From assembly GCA_963070105.1 (NCBI GenBank), contig OY718803.1:3578507-3642506 (forward strand): 64,000 bases of DNA, given 5' to 3'. Of the stretch, positions 23,745 through 35,692 are shown piece after piece. The position numbers and the translations under genes were made by a program. The notes beneath the pieces were generated by a model that ran no database searches, had not been told where the DNA came from, and saw only the letters and a list, made by a program, of their open reading frames with translations. The DNA is from Litomosoides sigmodontis. Its lineage: Eukaryota > Nematoda > Chromadorea > Rhabditida > Onchocercidae. Positions within the stretch are counted from its first letter, which is position 1. Each line of letters starts with the position of its first letter.

Positions 23745-26700
23745 TTACAAGTGCAGGGATTTGCAATTCAACTTGTCGTACTTCCTCGTGAACTTGAACC
23801 GTTTTCCATGAGCCGTCGCTTCTGAAAACTCAGTATAGTAATTAATGTGTGATAATTCAAAAGGATGTCAGCGAAAAAAATTTTTATGATTTAAGTTCAT
23901 CAATAAAAATCGTACTTCGATGGAATGGTTTCAATTTTAATAAATTTAAAATGTCAAAAACCTACGAATGGCCGTTCTCCGGAATGCCATCGAAGATGTG
24001 CTTTGAGATGAGAACTTTTGCTGTATACTTTACCACATCCCGGAACATGGCAATTATGGATTCCTCTCATTTTTGCCGGAATATTTGCAATACCTATGCA
24101 ATTCTAAAGTTTAGGTTTCACAGTCGATCTGAATGTTGTCTGTCTTTTTCGAACTTTAATAGAAGTAAACAATGACGATCAAGGACTTTTTGCACTTCAT
24201 ATAATGTTAGTTACAATTAAGTTTAAGCCTTCTAAGCTAAGAACGATTTGTCTGAGCGTTACGATCATTAATTTGTGCTGGTAATAATGCATAAATACCT
24301 ATTATTTTTCAATAAATTCTAGTCCTTCCAATTCTTCATGCATTTTTAGATTTAGATTGAAAATTTTGATCGTTTGCCGGAGAAAACTACGAAGAGAATT
24401 GACCCTGTGTGACTCTCACGCCCGATTACACAATCACCTAAGTTAGCTTGAGATTTTGATTGATGTCCTTTCCTGATCTTTATCTTCTCTCCTCCGAGAA
24501 GGATTGATTATGAGGATTTATGACACCATCTCTGATTTAGCTATGACTGCTGCTATGTTTTTCGTTTTGTTGAAGGTCGTGATGAAGTGCAAAAGGAAGC
24601 AGATAATTTTGAAATTCCATACAATTAAATGGAATTATGCTATCACGTCATGCTCATTTCCAACGCTTAATTCACTTAAAATGCCTTAATTCGACCACGA
24701 AAGTGCAAAATGCGAATGAAACGAACGGTGAAGTACAAGCGAATAATCAAATTATCGCAAAACGGAACTGAAACTGTTGAAATAATCATAATTTCTACCA
24801 TTTTAATTTATTTATGAGTTCATGAGAGTTTTAAGGAGTGAGATACACAAGAGTATGTTGAATTTATTTTCGACCTTTAAACGAATTGAAATCGATGGAA
24901 ACAGTGGCAGGAATATTTGAACTAAGCCATGAGTACAGTTATTGGTATGCATGCATTCATTGAAGCTATTTTAAAGCCTCTCAATTGCTCGAACTACCGC
25001 TCATCGAAACCCTCAAACGCGTGTTGCTTTAAAACATTTGTCATAAAAAGAGGGAAGAAGTGAGGCAACAAATCATACATTAAAGTGTGAAAGTATCAAT
25101 TATATTTCGATTTTCCCCGAAGCCATTTCAAAAAAATTTCATTTGAATTTGCCTTTTTCAGGGCCATTCTTCCCTCTTCTTCATGCGCTCCATTTTCGGT
25201 TAAGGTAATTTTAGCGTTCTCTCTGCGCATGTTTTGTTGCATCGATGGAGTAGCAATGAATGATTTCGGAAAAAAAAGAAAAAGAAAAGAAGAAAATAAA
25301 TCCCTCGGACTATTTCGAATTGTTGAATTGAATTTGTGCTTTGCTTCTTTTCTATTTCGTCATGAGAAGCAGGAAAAGTACGATTTGTAGTGGAAGAAAA
25401 CGAAATGAAATTGATGGAAGATAGTCGGCAGTCTGGCCATTTGATAATATTCTAGCAAATTCGCACTTTCATCAATTTATGCAATTAAAACAAAATAAAT
25501 TGATGAGGATTTTTTTTTGGGGGGATTTGAACTTGACGCCTTGTAATTTAATTCTGAGCGACGCATCTTCCAAAATGTATAATTGACAAAATTGCTGTAA
25601 TCTTTCTTCACAGACATTCGCAATTGGACTGTTTTCAGTTTGATTGATTACGGTAGAGCGAAATGAAATCAGCAGAGAGTACTATAATACTGGTTTGCAA
25701 CAATAGGAGAAAATTTTGCCAAAAATTAAAGAATTTTAAAAATTATTAAAATTCAATTTGCCAAATTCTTATCGCTAAGAGTATCAGATTTTAATTAGAA
25801 GATATTTAAAAATGTTAAAGCAATATCAATTATTTTTTTAACCAAGTTGAAATTTAATTTCTTGATTTCGGAATGCTTTGTGGTTAGTCTGGCTTATAGT
25901 GATGATAGGAAAAGGAGAAGAGACGGAAAATTTAGTGTTCACGTGAGTGATTAGCGGACAATTTATACTCTCATTTTTATCAATCTCAAATTGTCATTTT
26001 TAATTTTTTAATTAGATTTTCAGATTAATTTAAAAGAGTACGATAGTTATGTTCGGTGTGGAACGAACGGATGAGAACATAACATCGTTCATCAAAAGGT
26101 CAGTATTACAACTATTTGTGTTCAAAAGAGATCCAAATGACCATTTCCGTGACCCTTACTTATGTCGCTGCTGTTACTGTAAAATTAGAAACGGAAAAAA
26201 AAGAGCTGTAGAAATGAGAGAAACATACGCATAAATAAAGTGCATAATTTCAAGGCAAAAATTATTAAAAATAATTAATAATTGCTGAAATTGATTGTAA
26301 AAGAAATGCTGGGAAAGACATTGAAATACAAGAAGAACGGGGAAGACATTATTTCACGCTGTAAGAGGACTTTTTATTGAATCGGTTTAAATTTTAATTC
26401 CAAAAAATTAAATTTATTCCTTTCAAAAAAGTTAACTTTTGCTAAAGAGAGTAAAGGAACGCCTGGTGATCAATATACTCATTCCTTCCTTCCTCACCCC
26501 CTTCACACAGAGAGATTTCTTCTCTTCCAAGGAACGAAACAAACAGTTTGAATTGCTTTTATCTCGCAGTTTAACCATTAATTCTCTTCCGTCTTCTTTC
26601 TTCCTTTTTCGCGGCATTTCATTTTCTCGTAAAAAACGGCAACTCACAAAAACTGTTCACGCATTGTTTATCGGTACAATTTATATTGTGGTGGAAATGA

Positions 26701-28312
26701 GGTGAGTGATATTTCATTTCACTCAAATATATTTTAAATTAAGAAGGGAAAATGTGCCTATACTAATAATAATGAAACTATCAGTTCATTTAAGCTATTT
26801 AAAATTTTCACACTAATAACTGTTTCCAGAAAGTTTGATTTGAATGAGGAATTTATAGCTATTGCTACTACTTCTTACTTGGTAGTAATTTAATTTATGG
26901 ATTATCCTAAAAATTTCAACAAATCTATAACTATCGATCGTAGGAGGAAATTTTATGATGCGATATGATTTATACATATTTTTTTTATAATAAGTAACTG
27001 ATGATAACTTAGAGTGATTCTGATTGCGCGAGAAATGAGTAAAGAGATTGGTGGAGCTGAAATAACTTTTAGCTTATCCATTTAAGCTACTCCAATGCTA
27101 GCATCATTGGCCTAAAGATATGGAATTACAGGCTCGGTATAAACAACAAGCGAAGAATATAATTGCTATTTTCAGTGATTGCTAAACATATACCATAACT
27201 TGTTTTTATCTTCCACACTCATCACCGTTCTCTCTCCACCACTCATATTCCTCTCTGCCAGCCTACGATTTTCATTTCAATGTTTCTTCTTGCTCCCGGC
27301 CTGGTGCTAATCCTGTGCTTCTACTACCCTAGCCTTTGTGCCGTAAGGTACCCAATGCTAGGAGAACAGAAATGCTTCCCAAATTTCCTTGATGCTTTTT
27401 GTCTCTTCCAGTGATAGGTATAATTTCACAAAATTATTTTTGATAGCAAATGTGATGGCTTGAAGATACAGTGGATGTTATGATAATTTAAGTAACTATA
27501 TCAATTTTAGTTTTAGCAATCACTACTACTAAATCTCATGTTTAGCAATCAAAGTATGTTATTCGTTTTTTTTATAAAAAGAAAAAAAAGACTGAATAGG
27601 AAGATTTACCCAATCGTTCGGTCTCCTGACAGTTTGGACATTCACAGTTGGAGCGTGTGGGTAATTTACCACCTCCTGCATGTGTTGTTGAATTGCCGGA
27701 GATCTTTGATAGTGAATTACCGGTAGAGTTGGAAGTTTGATTAGATATCGATGGTACTTGACTAGCAGCTGATACTGTAGCCGATACGGTAGCAGCAGAT
27801 AACAATCCTTGAAACTGTGGTCCAAGATATGGTGAATAAGTTGCTGCAGTAGTATCAGTACCAACTGTTGGTGAATACGGTAGCGGAGGCCAAGCTCCAG
27901 TTGGTTCCGTTGTCCACCATGGTGCTGTTGCACCTGCTGACCATGAATATGGTGGATAAACTGTGGCATTTGCATACGGCATCGGGTCCACGAGAGTGCC
28001 GCCGCCACCACCACCACCGCTGCCACCGCCACCACCGCCACCACCGCCACCACCACCACTTCCAACTGCCATTGCTGCTGCTGCTGCCGCTGCTGCTGCT
28101 GCCACTGCTACCGTTTCGGTGCTTCTCGGGCCTTTTCTCGAGGATAATTTTTCCTCCACCGATGCAGCAATACGACTTTCTGAGGCTAATCGATTGTACT
28201 GTTCCATCAATTTACCCAACGGACTTTGTTCACAGTTTGACAGCATCAAACTTCCGGCAGCAGCAGCTGCAGCAAGTGGTACAATTGGTTTCAGATCATT
28301 CTGATGATCCAT
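23745..28312 (-). CDS. Sp-family zinc-finger transcription factor with a broken finger array
   Basis: Exon 1 (27610-28312) encodes about 234 residues, with low-complexity Ala and Gly runs, Ser/Thr-rich stretches and, at its end, a Buttonhead-type box ([13 protein letters not shown]). Exon 2 (23962-24093), after a 3.5-kb intron, joins in phase and encodes one perfect C2H2 finger of Sp type ([19 protein letters not shown], then [12 protein letters not shown]; Cys-x4-Cys, His-x3-His). Sp proteins have three such fingers that bind GC boxes. Here the only in-phase continuation I find (23745-23821) reads [14 protein letters not shown] and then stops. It resembles finger 2 but lacks both zinc-binding cysteines. 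Either the gene is decaying or truncated, or the missing fingers are encoded in an exon I failed to see. The strong donor at about 28832 suggests an upstream 5' exon. Identity as Sp family is firm; the gene's functional state is not. Confidence 0.7.
27280..27414 (+). CDS. Possible small secreted peptide in an intron of the Sp gene
   Basis: This is a 44-codon frame, antisense to and inside the large Sp-factor intron. It opens with a strong signal-peptide-like core ([16 protein letters not shown]) followed by about 26 polar residues with two cysteines. Base composition is richer in G+C than the surroundings. A competing reading is a 70-nt intron from a GTAAGG donor at about 27343 to a TCTTCCAG acceptor ending at 27411. 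I recognise no family. Confidence 0.25.
   Translation: MFLLAPGLVLILCFYYPSLCAVRYPMLGEQKCFPNFLDAFCLFQ
28004..28096. repeat. GGT/GCN trinucleotide runs coding poly-Gly and poly-Ala
   Basis: Imperfect CCACCG/CCA repeats and adjacent GCTGCTGCC repeats (plus-strand view) encode a Gly-rich and an Ala-rich run within exon 1 of the Sp factor. Replication slippage is likely to make their length variable. Confidence 0.85.
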
Positions 28313-28929
28313 GTCACTTTGAAATTTTTTTCTAGCCCAATTCAGTTATACAACACAATAATAGCAATAATTGTGAAATATTACTAGCAATAGAAGAGGT
28401 CAGGTTGCATTTGAAAGTAGCACTCTGAAATTTTGATGAAATTAGATGATTATTCGGTCACTTTCATCATCAACTTATCATCACCTCAATTCAGTGAAAT
28501 GAGATACGAGCAACAATAGTGAACATTTTTGGTCAACGAACCTTTCAAGTTTTATTTTATCAGAAAGATGTGATTTCTATTGCATTTCACGAAATATTGC
28601 AAATATAAATGCCTCAAGCCACCTACGTGCAATTGAACAATGAAAGAAGAGAGTTAGTTATACGCCTAACTTCGTAGCTAAAAGTAAAACAATTTCAGCG
28701 CTTCACAAGTGACGATTGAGGGAATGAAATTTGCTTGCATTGCAAGTGAGAAAGGATAACAGTGGTAGCGGCAAAGTATGAAGTGATAATTATGCGAAGT
28801 TATCCGTCTAATCGTCGATAACTTACTTACTTGACGATCAATCCCGCCACTTCCTTTGAGATTGTGATAACTGCGGGTGATGGATAGTAAGGGTGCTAAC
28901 GACGACGATGACGATGATGATGATGATGG

Positions 28930-28961
<32 letters not shown>

Positions 28962-30258
28962 ATGATGATGGTGGTGATAACGATAATAATGATGTTGGTG
29001 ATGAGGAAGGAGCTGAAATTGATGCATTTCTCCAGTGGAAGTGATAGGGAAGGGGAAATTTGAAAATTGAGGAGGAGGTGCTTCGTCTTCCTCTCCGCTA
29101 ATAGCATCACTTTCCACACCTTGCGACTGTTATTTTCCGTTGTCCAACCTGAGGAGGACGATGCTGGCCTCGTTAAACAGCCTTAACAACAACGCCTTCC
29201 TCCCTTTCCCTTCTCCCTCCTTCAGAGTACGGTAACCGTTTTGCCACTTACTCCTTCTCATTCTCTTTGGGACATTTACTTCTTCCTACCTCAGTTTCAG
29301 CCAGAATGTCCACTGCCTGCCTACTGTCCACAATTAGTAATAATTTCATGAGATTAATTAAACGTATTGAATTGAATGGAGCAATTCAGGTGAGACAGCT
29401 ATGCGGCATTCCAGTTCATAGGAAAGTGAATTTTCAAAGTTGCACACTTCCTGCTTCTGCCTGTATGCTTTCTCATTTGAAAAAGTTAGCAATTAATAAC
29501 AGATAATCAGGCGCACCATCGTCAACTTTTTGTAGCATTTCCTCTTATTAGTCTCAGCGACGCAAGTTACTTTTGGGCTCTCTTTTGAACGTCTGAGTTG
29601 AATTTTAGATGCATCCGAGTCTTTCTCGCTGATCGAAATACGCAAATTACGCTGCAACTTTTGAATTTCATCAAGCAGTCCCTGCTTTGTGGCAGTTTTG
29701 ACCTTTAGCTATTGTTGCGAAGAGAGAGAGACGAAGGCTTATGACTTCGCAATTAATTGACATTGGAATTTTGATTCCCACTTGCCACGAGAAATTAAGA
29801 TTTCCTGTCAGCTTCAAAATTAATTTTTAACTTTATAAATTAATGCTCATATATTTAAAGTAATGCAATAATCAAATGCTTGTATGGCATTTTTTTGCAA
29901 GTGTATGGATGAGAAGTGAAAGCAAACTTTTGGACTGTTGCCGAATTAATTGATAATTGAAAATGCGACCCTCCGGAAAATTTATTATCATAACAATTTT
30001 ATTAGCACACATAATAGCCGCTATAAATAATGACTGCTTTTAAACCGCCTTATCTTATCAACAGTTCATCAACTTATGAAGTTAAAGACCAAACTACATT
30101 TTGCATTATTGCATGTCCATTCATACCATATGTCATTGCGTGAAGCAAGTAAGCGTAAGTTCAGGTAAAACTTCAAAAATGCTTTGCCGACATTTTGCAA
30201 GGTGAAGAAAAAAAGAGGGACACACGTTGATACAATCAAGCTCCACCGTTCAAATCAC
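28313..30258. other. Upstream region of the Sp factor with a GAT/GGT microsatellite
   Basis: Directly upstream of exon 1 is a TAG acceptor (near 28337). Further up, on the minus strand, is a strong donor reading GTAAGTAAG (near 28832). I infer that a mostly untranslated 5' exon lies between about 28833 and 29120. It includes the imperfect GAT/GGT repeat at 28904-28976, which is open in more than one frame (His-rich, Ile-rich and Ser-rich). None of these frames has convincing protein support. The remainder shows nothing supportable. Confidence 0.4.
28904..28976. repeat. (GAT/GGT)n imperfect microsatellite
   Basis: About 73 bp of GAT, GGT and GAC units on the plus strand. Artificially long open frames on the minus strand arise from it. 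Confidence 0.9.
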
Positions 30259-30295
30259 CTTTTCGTTTTTCCATAGCGAAAGCCGCCACCGCCAT
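30259..30295 (-). CDS. Possible isolated first coding exon
   Basis: On the minus strand, a CpG-richer patch leads into an ATG in good initiation context (ACAAAATGGCGG). It is followed by 12 codons (MAVAAFAMEKRK) and a GT donor in phase 1. I could not find an in-phase downstream exon: the Sp exon at 28312 needs an incoming phase that this one does not supply. It may start an unrecognised gene or transcript, or it may be chance. Confidence 0.25.
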
Positions 30296-32273
30296 TTTGT
30301 CTGGTGGTTGTTTGGGAAGGCGGAAGAATTGCGACGTTATGACGAAAAAATAATCGCCGTTGCGTAACAGCAAAAGCGTTTTCGCCAATAAATTATAATA
30401 TCAAATTTTCATGATTGTATATTTTTATGGCTTCGTCGATTATTTGCGGAATGGTTAGCGCAAGTGGAAGAGCGCTAAGTAATTTTAGGTAGATCTCTTC
30501 TTCTACCAATGTTAAATTGGAAATTGAAATAAAGTACAATCTCTCAAGGGAACAAGAAGGAAGTGAGAGGTGCTAAATGGATACTAGCAGTATCTGTTCC
30601 TAAATGTTTGGATAAATTATTTAGCACTCTTTTCTAAGTCGGAAAATATGCTTTCATAGTTTTAATTGTTAGCCAAACGAGAAGCTTAAACCATCACGAC
30701 TGTCATAGTTTTGTTCTAATTTCACGTAAAAGTTATGCCATCGGCATCTGCTGTTTATTCAACCGAATTTCAAATCTTTCGGTCACTCTTAAATTAATCT
30801 TCATTTGTTTATTGTTATTGTTTATTATTACCGGGTAAGGGGCAGAGGATGATGAGTGGGGAAGGGAATTACCGTAATGAGAAAACAAAACGATAGTGCC
30901 GTGGTTGCACATACTATGTTACCACAGGATTTATTGTGCCCAATTTGAGAGGAAAAGCAGGAGCACCTGGCGAGGATATTCCTCTCACTTTTTTTTCTTG
31001 CATTCCTTGTTATTCCAAGAGAGAGCGACCCAATCCGATCCGATCCCACCAATGTTCCTACCCTGTTATTTTCCACCTCGTTGCACCTCACTTGCATTAA
31101 GTGATTAATTGGCTTCATCCTTCTTCGGAAATTTTCTTCTCCAATTTTGAATTAGAAAAAAAAACTCATAAGTCTGTTGTTGACCGTTCTCCATTACGCT
31201 CGCTTTCTTATAATGGCTCTTCGGTTTTTTTTTGAAAAAGTAATCAATAAAATGATCAATGTGAAATAATCGAACGCCACCGACTTTGATTGTTTATCCG
31301 TCCTGTTTTCCTGCGAACTGAATACCCATTGGCTATTGTGTGAGTGGAAGTAAGCCACCCGCTGCGCGTCCACATACTTGCGCTTGACACCTCTCGGAAG
31401 ATAATGCAATAATGAGGAGAAAAAAACAGCAGTCAATCCAATTAGTTATTTCTTCTTGCTCATTGTATCAGTTAATCAATGAATTTTCTTTCACACACCA
31501 GCAGCTGTCTCAGAAAACGATCTATCAAAAGCAATTATCACATTAACAAAGAAGGACTACTTGTCGCTCGCAGCAACTTCGACAACACCTTTTGTCAACA
31601 ACTCCTTCTCTTCTCAACGTGTTTTCTTCCTTAGATCGGAGGAAATGAATCAATTTGATAATTGAATGAATTGCTAAATTAAACTAAGAATTCCGCATTA
31701 TCTTAAATGAGCAAGGTTTTTGAACAATTTCAAAATTCCCTAACATTTTATTCATTTTTCTTCACAGAGCACATATGAGTTTCATGAAATGAGAATTCAT
31801 CCATCTCACACACCTCTATTTCCTACCAATGAAACATACAGCAAAATCACTGTTGAAACGTCCTAAAACCGTTCCCAAGTGGAATCGAACAACAAATCAG
31901 TGTGACTTATATTAAAGCAGTTAAATATGATTCCCATAAAAACAGTTCAGATATTATGTCACCCGTAATTTATTCAATTATCAGTAACAATCAGCTCATC
32001 ATTTGATGACGTAACCAAAGATCGCCTGACATGGTAATGATACTGATCAATTTCCACCATATCATCTCAAACTTACCAGACAGGCACGAGATGGAAGGGT
32101 GTAACTGCTCATTTGCCTATTTGCATTATGCATACTTCTCATTATTATCACAAAAAAAATTTAATTGATACTAGTAAAATTAAAGAGAAAAAAAATAAGA
32201 CTTCAAACCATCTTTCATCATTTTTTAAATCAAAAATTATTACCACTGACAATATAGATAATGTAGGTAAGCT

Positions 32274-32459
32274 TTAAATACTTTCTTCACAGAGCAATCC
32301 ATTCAAATCTTTCAATTGCAGATTGGTTGCACAACCCATTCCTTCCTCCACTGCTTTAATCTGATCATTAAAGGCAGTAATTGTAGCATCGTATTTCTTT
32401 GTCTCATCATTGAATGTTTTTTTCCCAAATGCATTGCCGTGATTATAGGTCATGTTCAT
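32274..32459 (-). CDS. Small unidentified open reading frame
   Basis: This is a 61-codon frame on the minus strand, 780 bp downstream of COMMD4 on the same strand. Its product is charged and lacks a signal peptide or membrane segment; it could form a helix around TAFNDQIKAVEEGM. The frame is also open a further 23 codons upstream of the ATG. I do not recognise the family and found no clear partner exon. It could be the 3' exon of a gene, a downstream operon member, or a chance frame. Confidence 0.25.
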   Translation of the reverse strand: MNMTYNHGNAFGKKTFNDETKKYDATITAFNDQIKAVEEGMGCATNLQLKDLNGLLCEESI

Positions 32460-33239
32460 GGATTTTTTTATGAGAAAAGAGTTTTGACAAGCTCCGGGCG
32501 ATAGTAAAGCCCAGGCATTTCACTTATTCTAATACTTTCACCTATCGTTTTATTACAGTTATCCAAATGGTATTCCTTAATCATAGAGGGAAATAGCATT
32601 CTTTATGCTTCTTAAAATGCGAAATGAGAAAGAAAGAAATGTGCTATTAAAATTATGATATATTTGCTTAGAAAATGCTACAAGTACATGATACGCCCCG
32701 GACCGCAATTTTAGTTTTGTTATGGAAATTAAATTCAAATAATACTATAGACGAATGTAACCGTCAACAAGATGAATGCTCACATAAACTACGATATTAG
32801 TCTTTGCTAATTAGCGTTTCAAAGAGGTAACGCCTAAAATAGTGCACGGAATAACGATATGTAATTGGCAACTACCGTGAGCTCTGCCGTAGATAACTTC
32901 TACTAATTGCTCAATTATGCTGGAAGAAAATTTAGTGAGTAACGGAAATATTGCAACTGTAAACACAAGCAATTCGCACGAAAATTTAACGATGCTTAGG
33001 AAAGTTTAAACAAAAATTGATATTGAGTACTGATACAAAATTCGTCCAACTACTTAAAGAACATGAAATTTAAAGTTGTGGTTGTAGAAAAATCGAAATG
33101 TGGACAACTGAATCCCTTAATTACACAACATTATAAGGTATAATAAATAAGGATAAACTGTATTAGCCATCTGTACATAATGCGCATGACTATAATGATT
33201 CTTAAGCAGTTCCATATTACTGAGCAGAAGTTTTAAAGA

Positions 33240-35692
33240 TCAATGAGTGTCACTTGTAGTACTTCGAACAAACGGCCGGATGATATCCATTGCTTGCGAT
33301 AATTCTGAAATAACACCATTTTGTACATACTTACGTGTTACAAAACCACCAAAACAACGCTATAAACTAGCCACCTAAAGCCAGGTGGTTCAAATCGACA
33401 TATTAGTCAAGGAAGTTTGTAAAAGGGAGATTGTTTGGAGAATTCTTTTTTCGGGGAAATTCTTGAACGGTCATACCGATGATCTTTAATTTTATCGCAA
33501 AATAAGATATTTGCAATGTTCATTTCTTCCACAAATTTGACGATATGTCATAAATGAATGACTATACTGTATGACAATAAAAATTTACTATATCTAATTG
33601 GATAGTCCACTTTCTCCATGTTTCAAAATTCATTTTTAAAAATGAAACTTTCGATTACGATTGAAAGGATTAAATACAATTTCAAAGAAATTACCCCGCA
33701 CTAAGTAGTTTAGTTTCGCGTCATTCAATGCTATCGATATATCCTCCCGGTTAGAACGCATATTCATTATATACACCTAAAACCCCAGTGAATAAAACCA
33801 GTTACTTGTGATATTCAGCAAGCTAAATGAACCTGAATACACCTTCGATACAATGTAACGACGATATTACATAGTAAAATATAATACTAAAATAGAAAAT
33901 AACATTTGAGACCATTAGATTTAAGCGAATAATAAAGCTAACTGGAAGAGTTTAGAAATAACAAAATTAATTAGTCAAAAAAAAGAAAATTAAACCTTAA
34001 CTAAATTCCTACCCCAAAAAAACAGAAATTCTAAAACAAAGAACTAGGTGGGAAAAATTCTTTCCATACCTTTCCATTTCCTCCTTCTTTGGTATTCACT
34101 GAAGAAATCGAAAGAGATGAGGCTAAATTAGTAAGAGTACAGAATATAAAAATCAACACTTTTATTTCAAACTGTTCCATATTTTGTTAGATAATTCCAC
34201 ACTATATTTATATTCACCAATTTTTTTGATTAATTTTGACGTTATGAATAGGAAAATTCTCCATATTTTTCCATTTGTAAGATTCTAGAAGCAAAAGATG
34301 GCAATATACCAGAACTGCAAGAAAACTCATCCTAAGCATATCGTTTTTAAAACAAAATCTACAGCAAAATCCCTAAAAACTGAGATACAACTAACCACGA
34401 GGAAAATTAAGTAATAAAGCACTCTTTAATTTTTCCCGGTTCATCGTATAAACCTTTATCAACTGCTTGCAGTGTTCTAAAGAAATGCAATAGTTAAAAA
34501 CCAACAAGTTTTGAAATAAAATAAATGCATGGGTGCACCAAGTAAGAAGAATAAAGTGAAATAGTCACGCTAATGGAACTGCGATTTGTAAAGTAACAAA
34601 AGTATGTACCAGCAGGAAGACCCAACTGTTGCATTTCCAACTCAAGATCTCCAGCTAAACACGCACTTTTTGTCGTTTTTTCCAATATGAATGTAAGTGC
34701 CGCTAACATCCCTTTCAAAGAGTCGTCATCTAAAGATAATACGAACAGGATTTAGCAAAAAAATGCAAAAAAATTGAAAAAAGAACACATATCTCATAAA
34801 ACAACTAGCATAAACAAACACAAAATCCTTAGTCGCCACCCTCTTTAAAAGACATATATACAGACAGAGTTCTATTCTTCCACTGCTGATCCATAAATCT
34901 ATAGAAAATAGACGGAGTGAAAAAGAATAAAAAAGAAAGAATTGAAAGTAAAGTTTTGAAAAATAAAACTGCGTATGCATATAAGACAATCCTTTTTTTC
35001 ACATCACTTCTCGCCTCCTGTTTAAGCTTAGAGCAGAGCCATTGTTACCTATGGAACATCTGAGTAACATTTACCAAAAGTTTTATCAGCATTGAGGATT
35101 GCAAGATGTTCATCATTCCATTCAGTTCTGCCACTGATTAGACACTCAACACAACTCGAACACCAAATTTTGAATTTTAATACTGGCTGAAAAGGCCATA
35201 ATGTGGCAATTAGATAGATGCAAAAGCCTTCGGTAATGATAATCGTAAATCCTCGCATAACATACAGCAATATTTTTCACCTTGCGCTTCATTGGAAGGA
35301 TAGAAGGATATGTCGACATGAGGTGCTTCAAAAACAGGCTTAAATAAATCAGTAACTTTATTTAACTCATCCTTCTTAAACTTTCCTCATTTTTTTTACT
35401 ATTCCACAACAGTGAAATTTATCGGGGAAAATAAAAGTTAAAAACTCACGAGTTTCGATAAAGAAGCTATCTCAGCCAGGATCCAATCCGGGCAATCCAA
35501 GCCACCAATAAAATGAAACTTCTGAATTGATAAAAATGTTTGGCAGTGTATCTCGATTTAAAAGAAATGTTCCGTCTAATTTCGAAATACGTTTCAATCC
35601 ACCTTTGATTCAATGCTTTTGCTACTTTAATTCAAAATTAGTTGAGATCCTTCAAAATTTGAATAGAAAGATATATGAAATTTGCCTACCAT
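33240..35692 (-). CDS. commd-4: COMM domain-containing protein 4
   Basis: Eight exons (35690-35692, 35450-35521, 35075-35186, 34610-34729, 34396-34476, 34070-34122, 33695-33776, 33240-33304) join in phase to 195 residues, against 199 in human COMMD4. The N-terminal LDCPDWILAEIASLSKL and the central LELEMQQLGLP are diagnostic COMMD4 matches. The C-terminal COMM domain (VYIMNMRSNREDISIALND, then a final helix NYLVRELSQAMDIIRPF) is shorter than usual in its middle. COMMD4 is part of the Commander complex, which recycles endosomal membrane proteins; COMMD proteins also influence cullin neddylation and NF-kB. The start codon appears to stand alone at the end of a 5' exon, just before a GTAGGC donor; this is the only ATG I found that keeps phase, so the first exon is inferred. 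The gene is divergent from smg-2 copy B. Confidence 0.88.

Larger units (their letters stand above)
30259..33239. other. Region with weak coding candidates only
   Basis: This stretch has no gene that I can place in a family. It contains a possible first exon at 30259-30295 (minus) and a 61-codon open frame at 32274-32459 (minus), both listed separately. The rest is AT-rich with scattered short frames open on both strands. Confidence 0.4.

Noticed and set aside
27868..28335. Plus-strand frames of 113-155 codons
   Set aside because: They are shadows of Sp-factor exon 1 made by its Ala/Gly codon repeats (poly-Pro and poly-His in the other strand).
28838..29119. Ile- and His-rich proteins encoded across the GAT repeat
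   Set aside because: The long frames come from the trinucleotide repeat itself, the His-rich one lacks an upstream ATG, and no family match is visible.
31862..31892. T-loop-like GTTCGATTCC on the minus strand as a tRNA gene
   Set aside because: The flanking bases do not form a T-stem and no A-box or acceptor pairing is present. A similar GGTTCAAATC near 33388 fails in the same way.
32820..32990. Minus-strand open stretch with an exon-like segment (IIEQLVEVIYGRAHG)
   Set aside because: It has no ATG, no in-phase partner that gives a recognisable protein, and is short enough to occur by chance.
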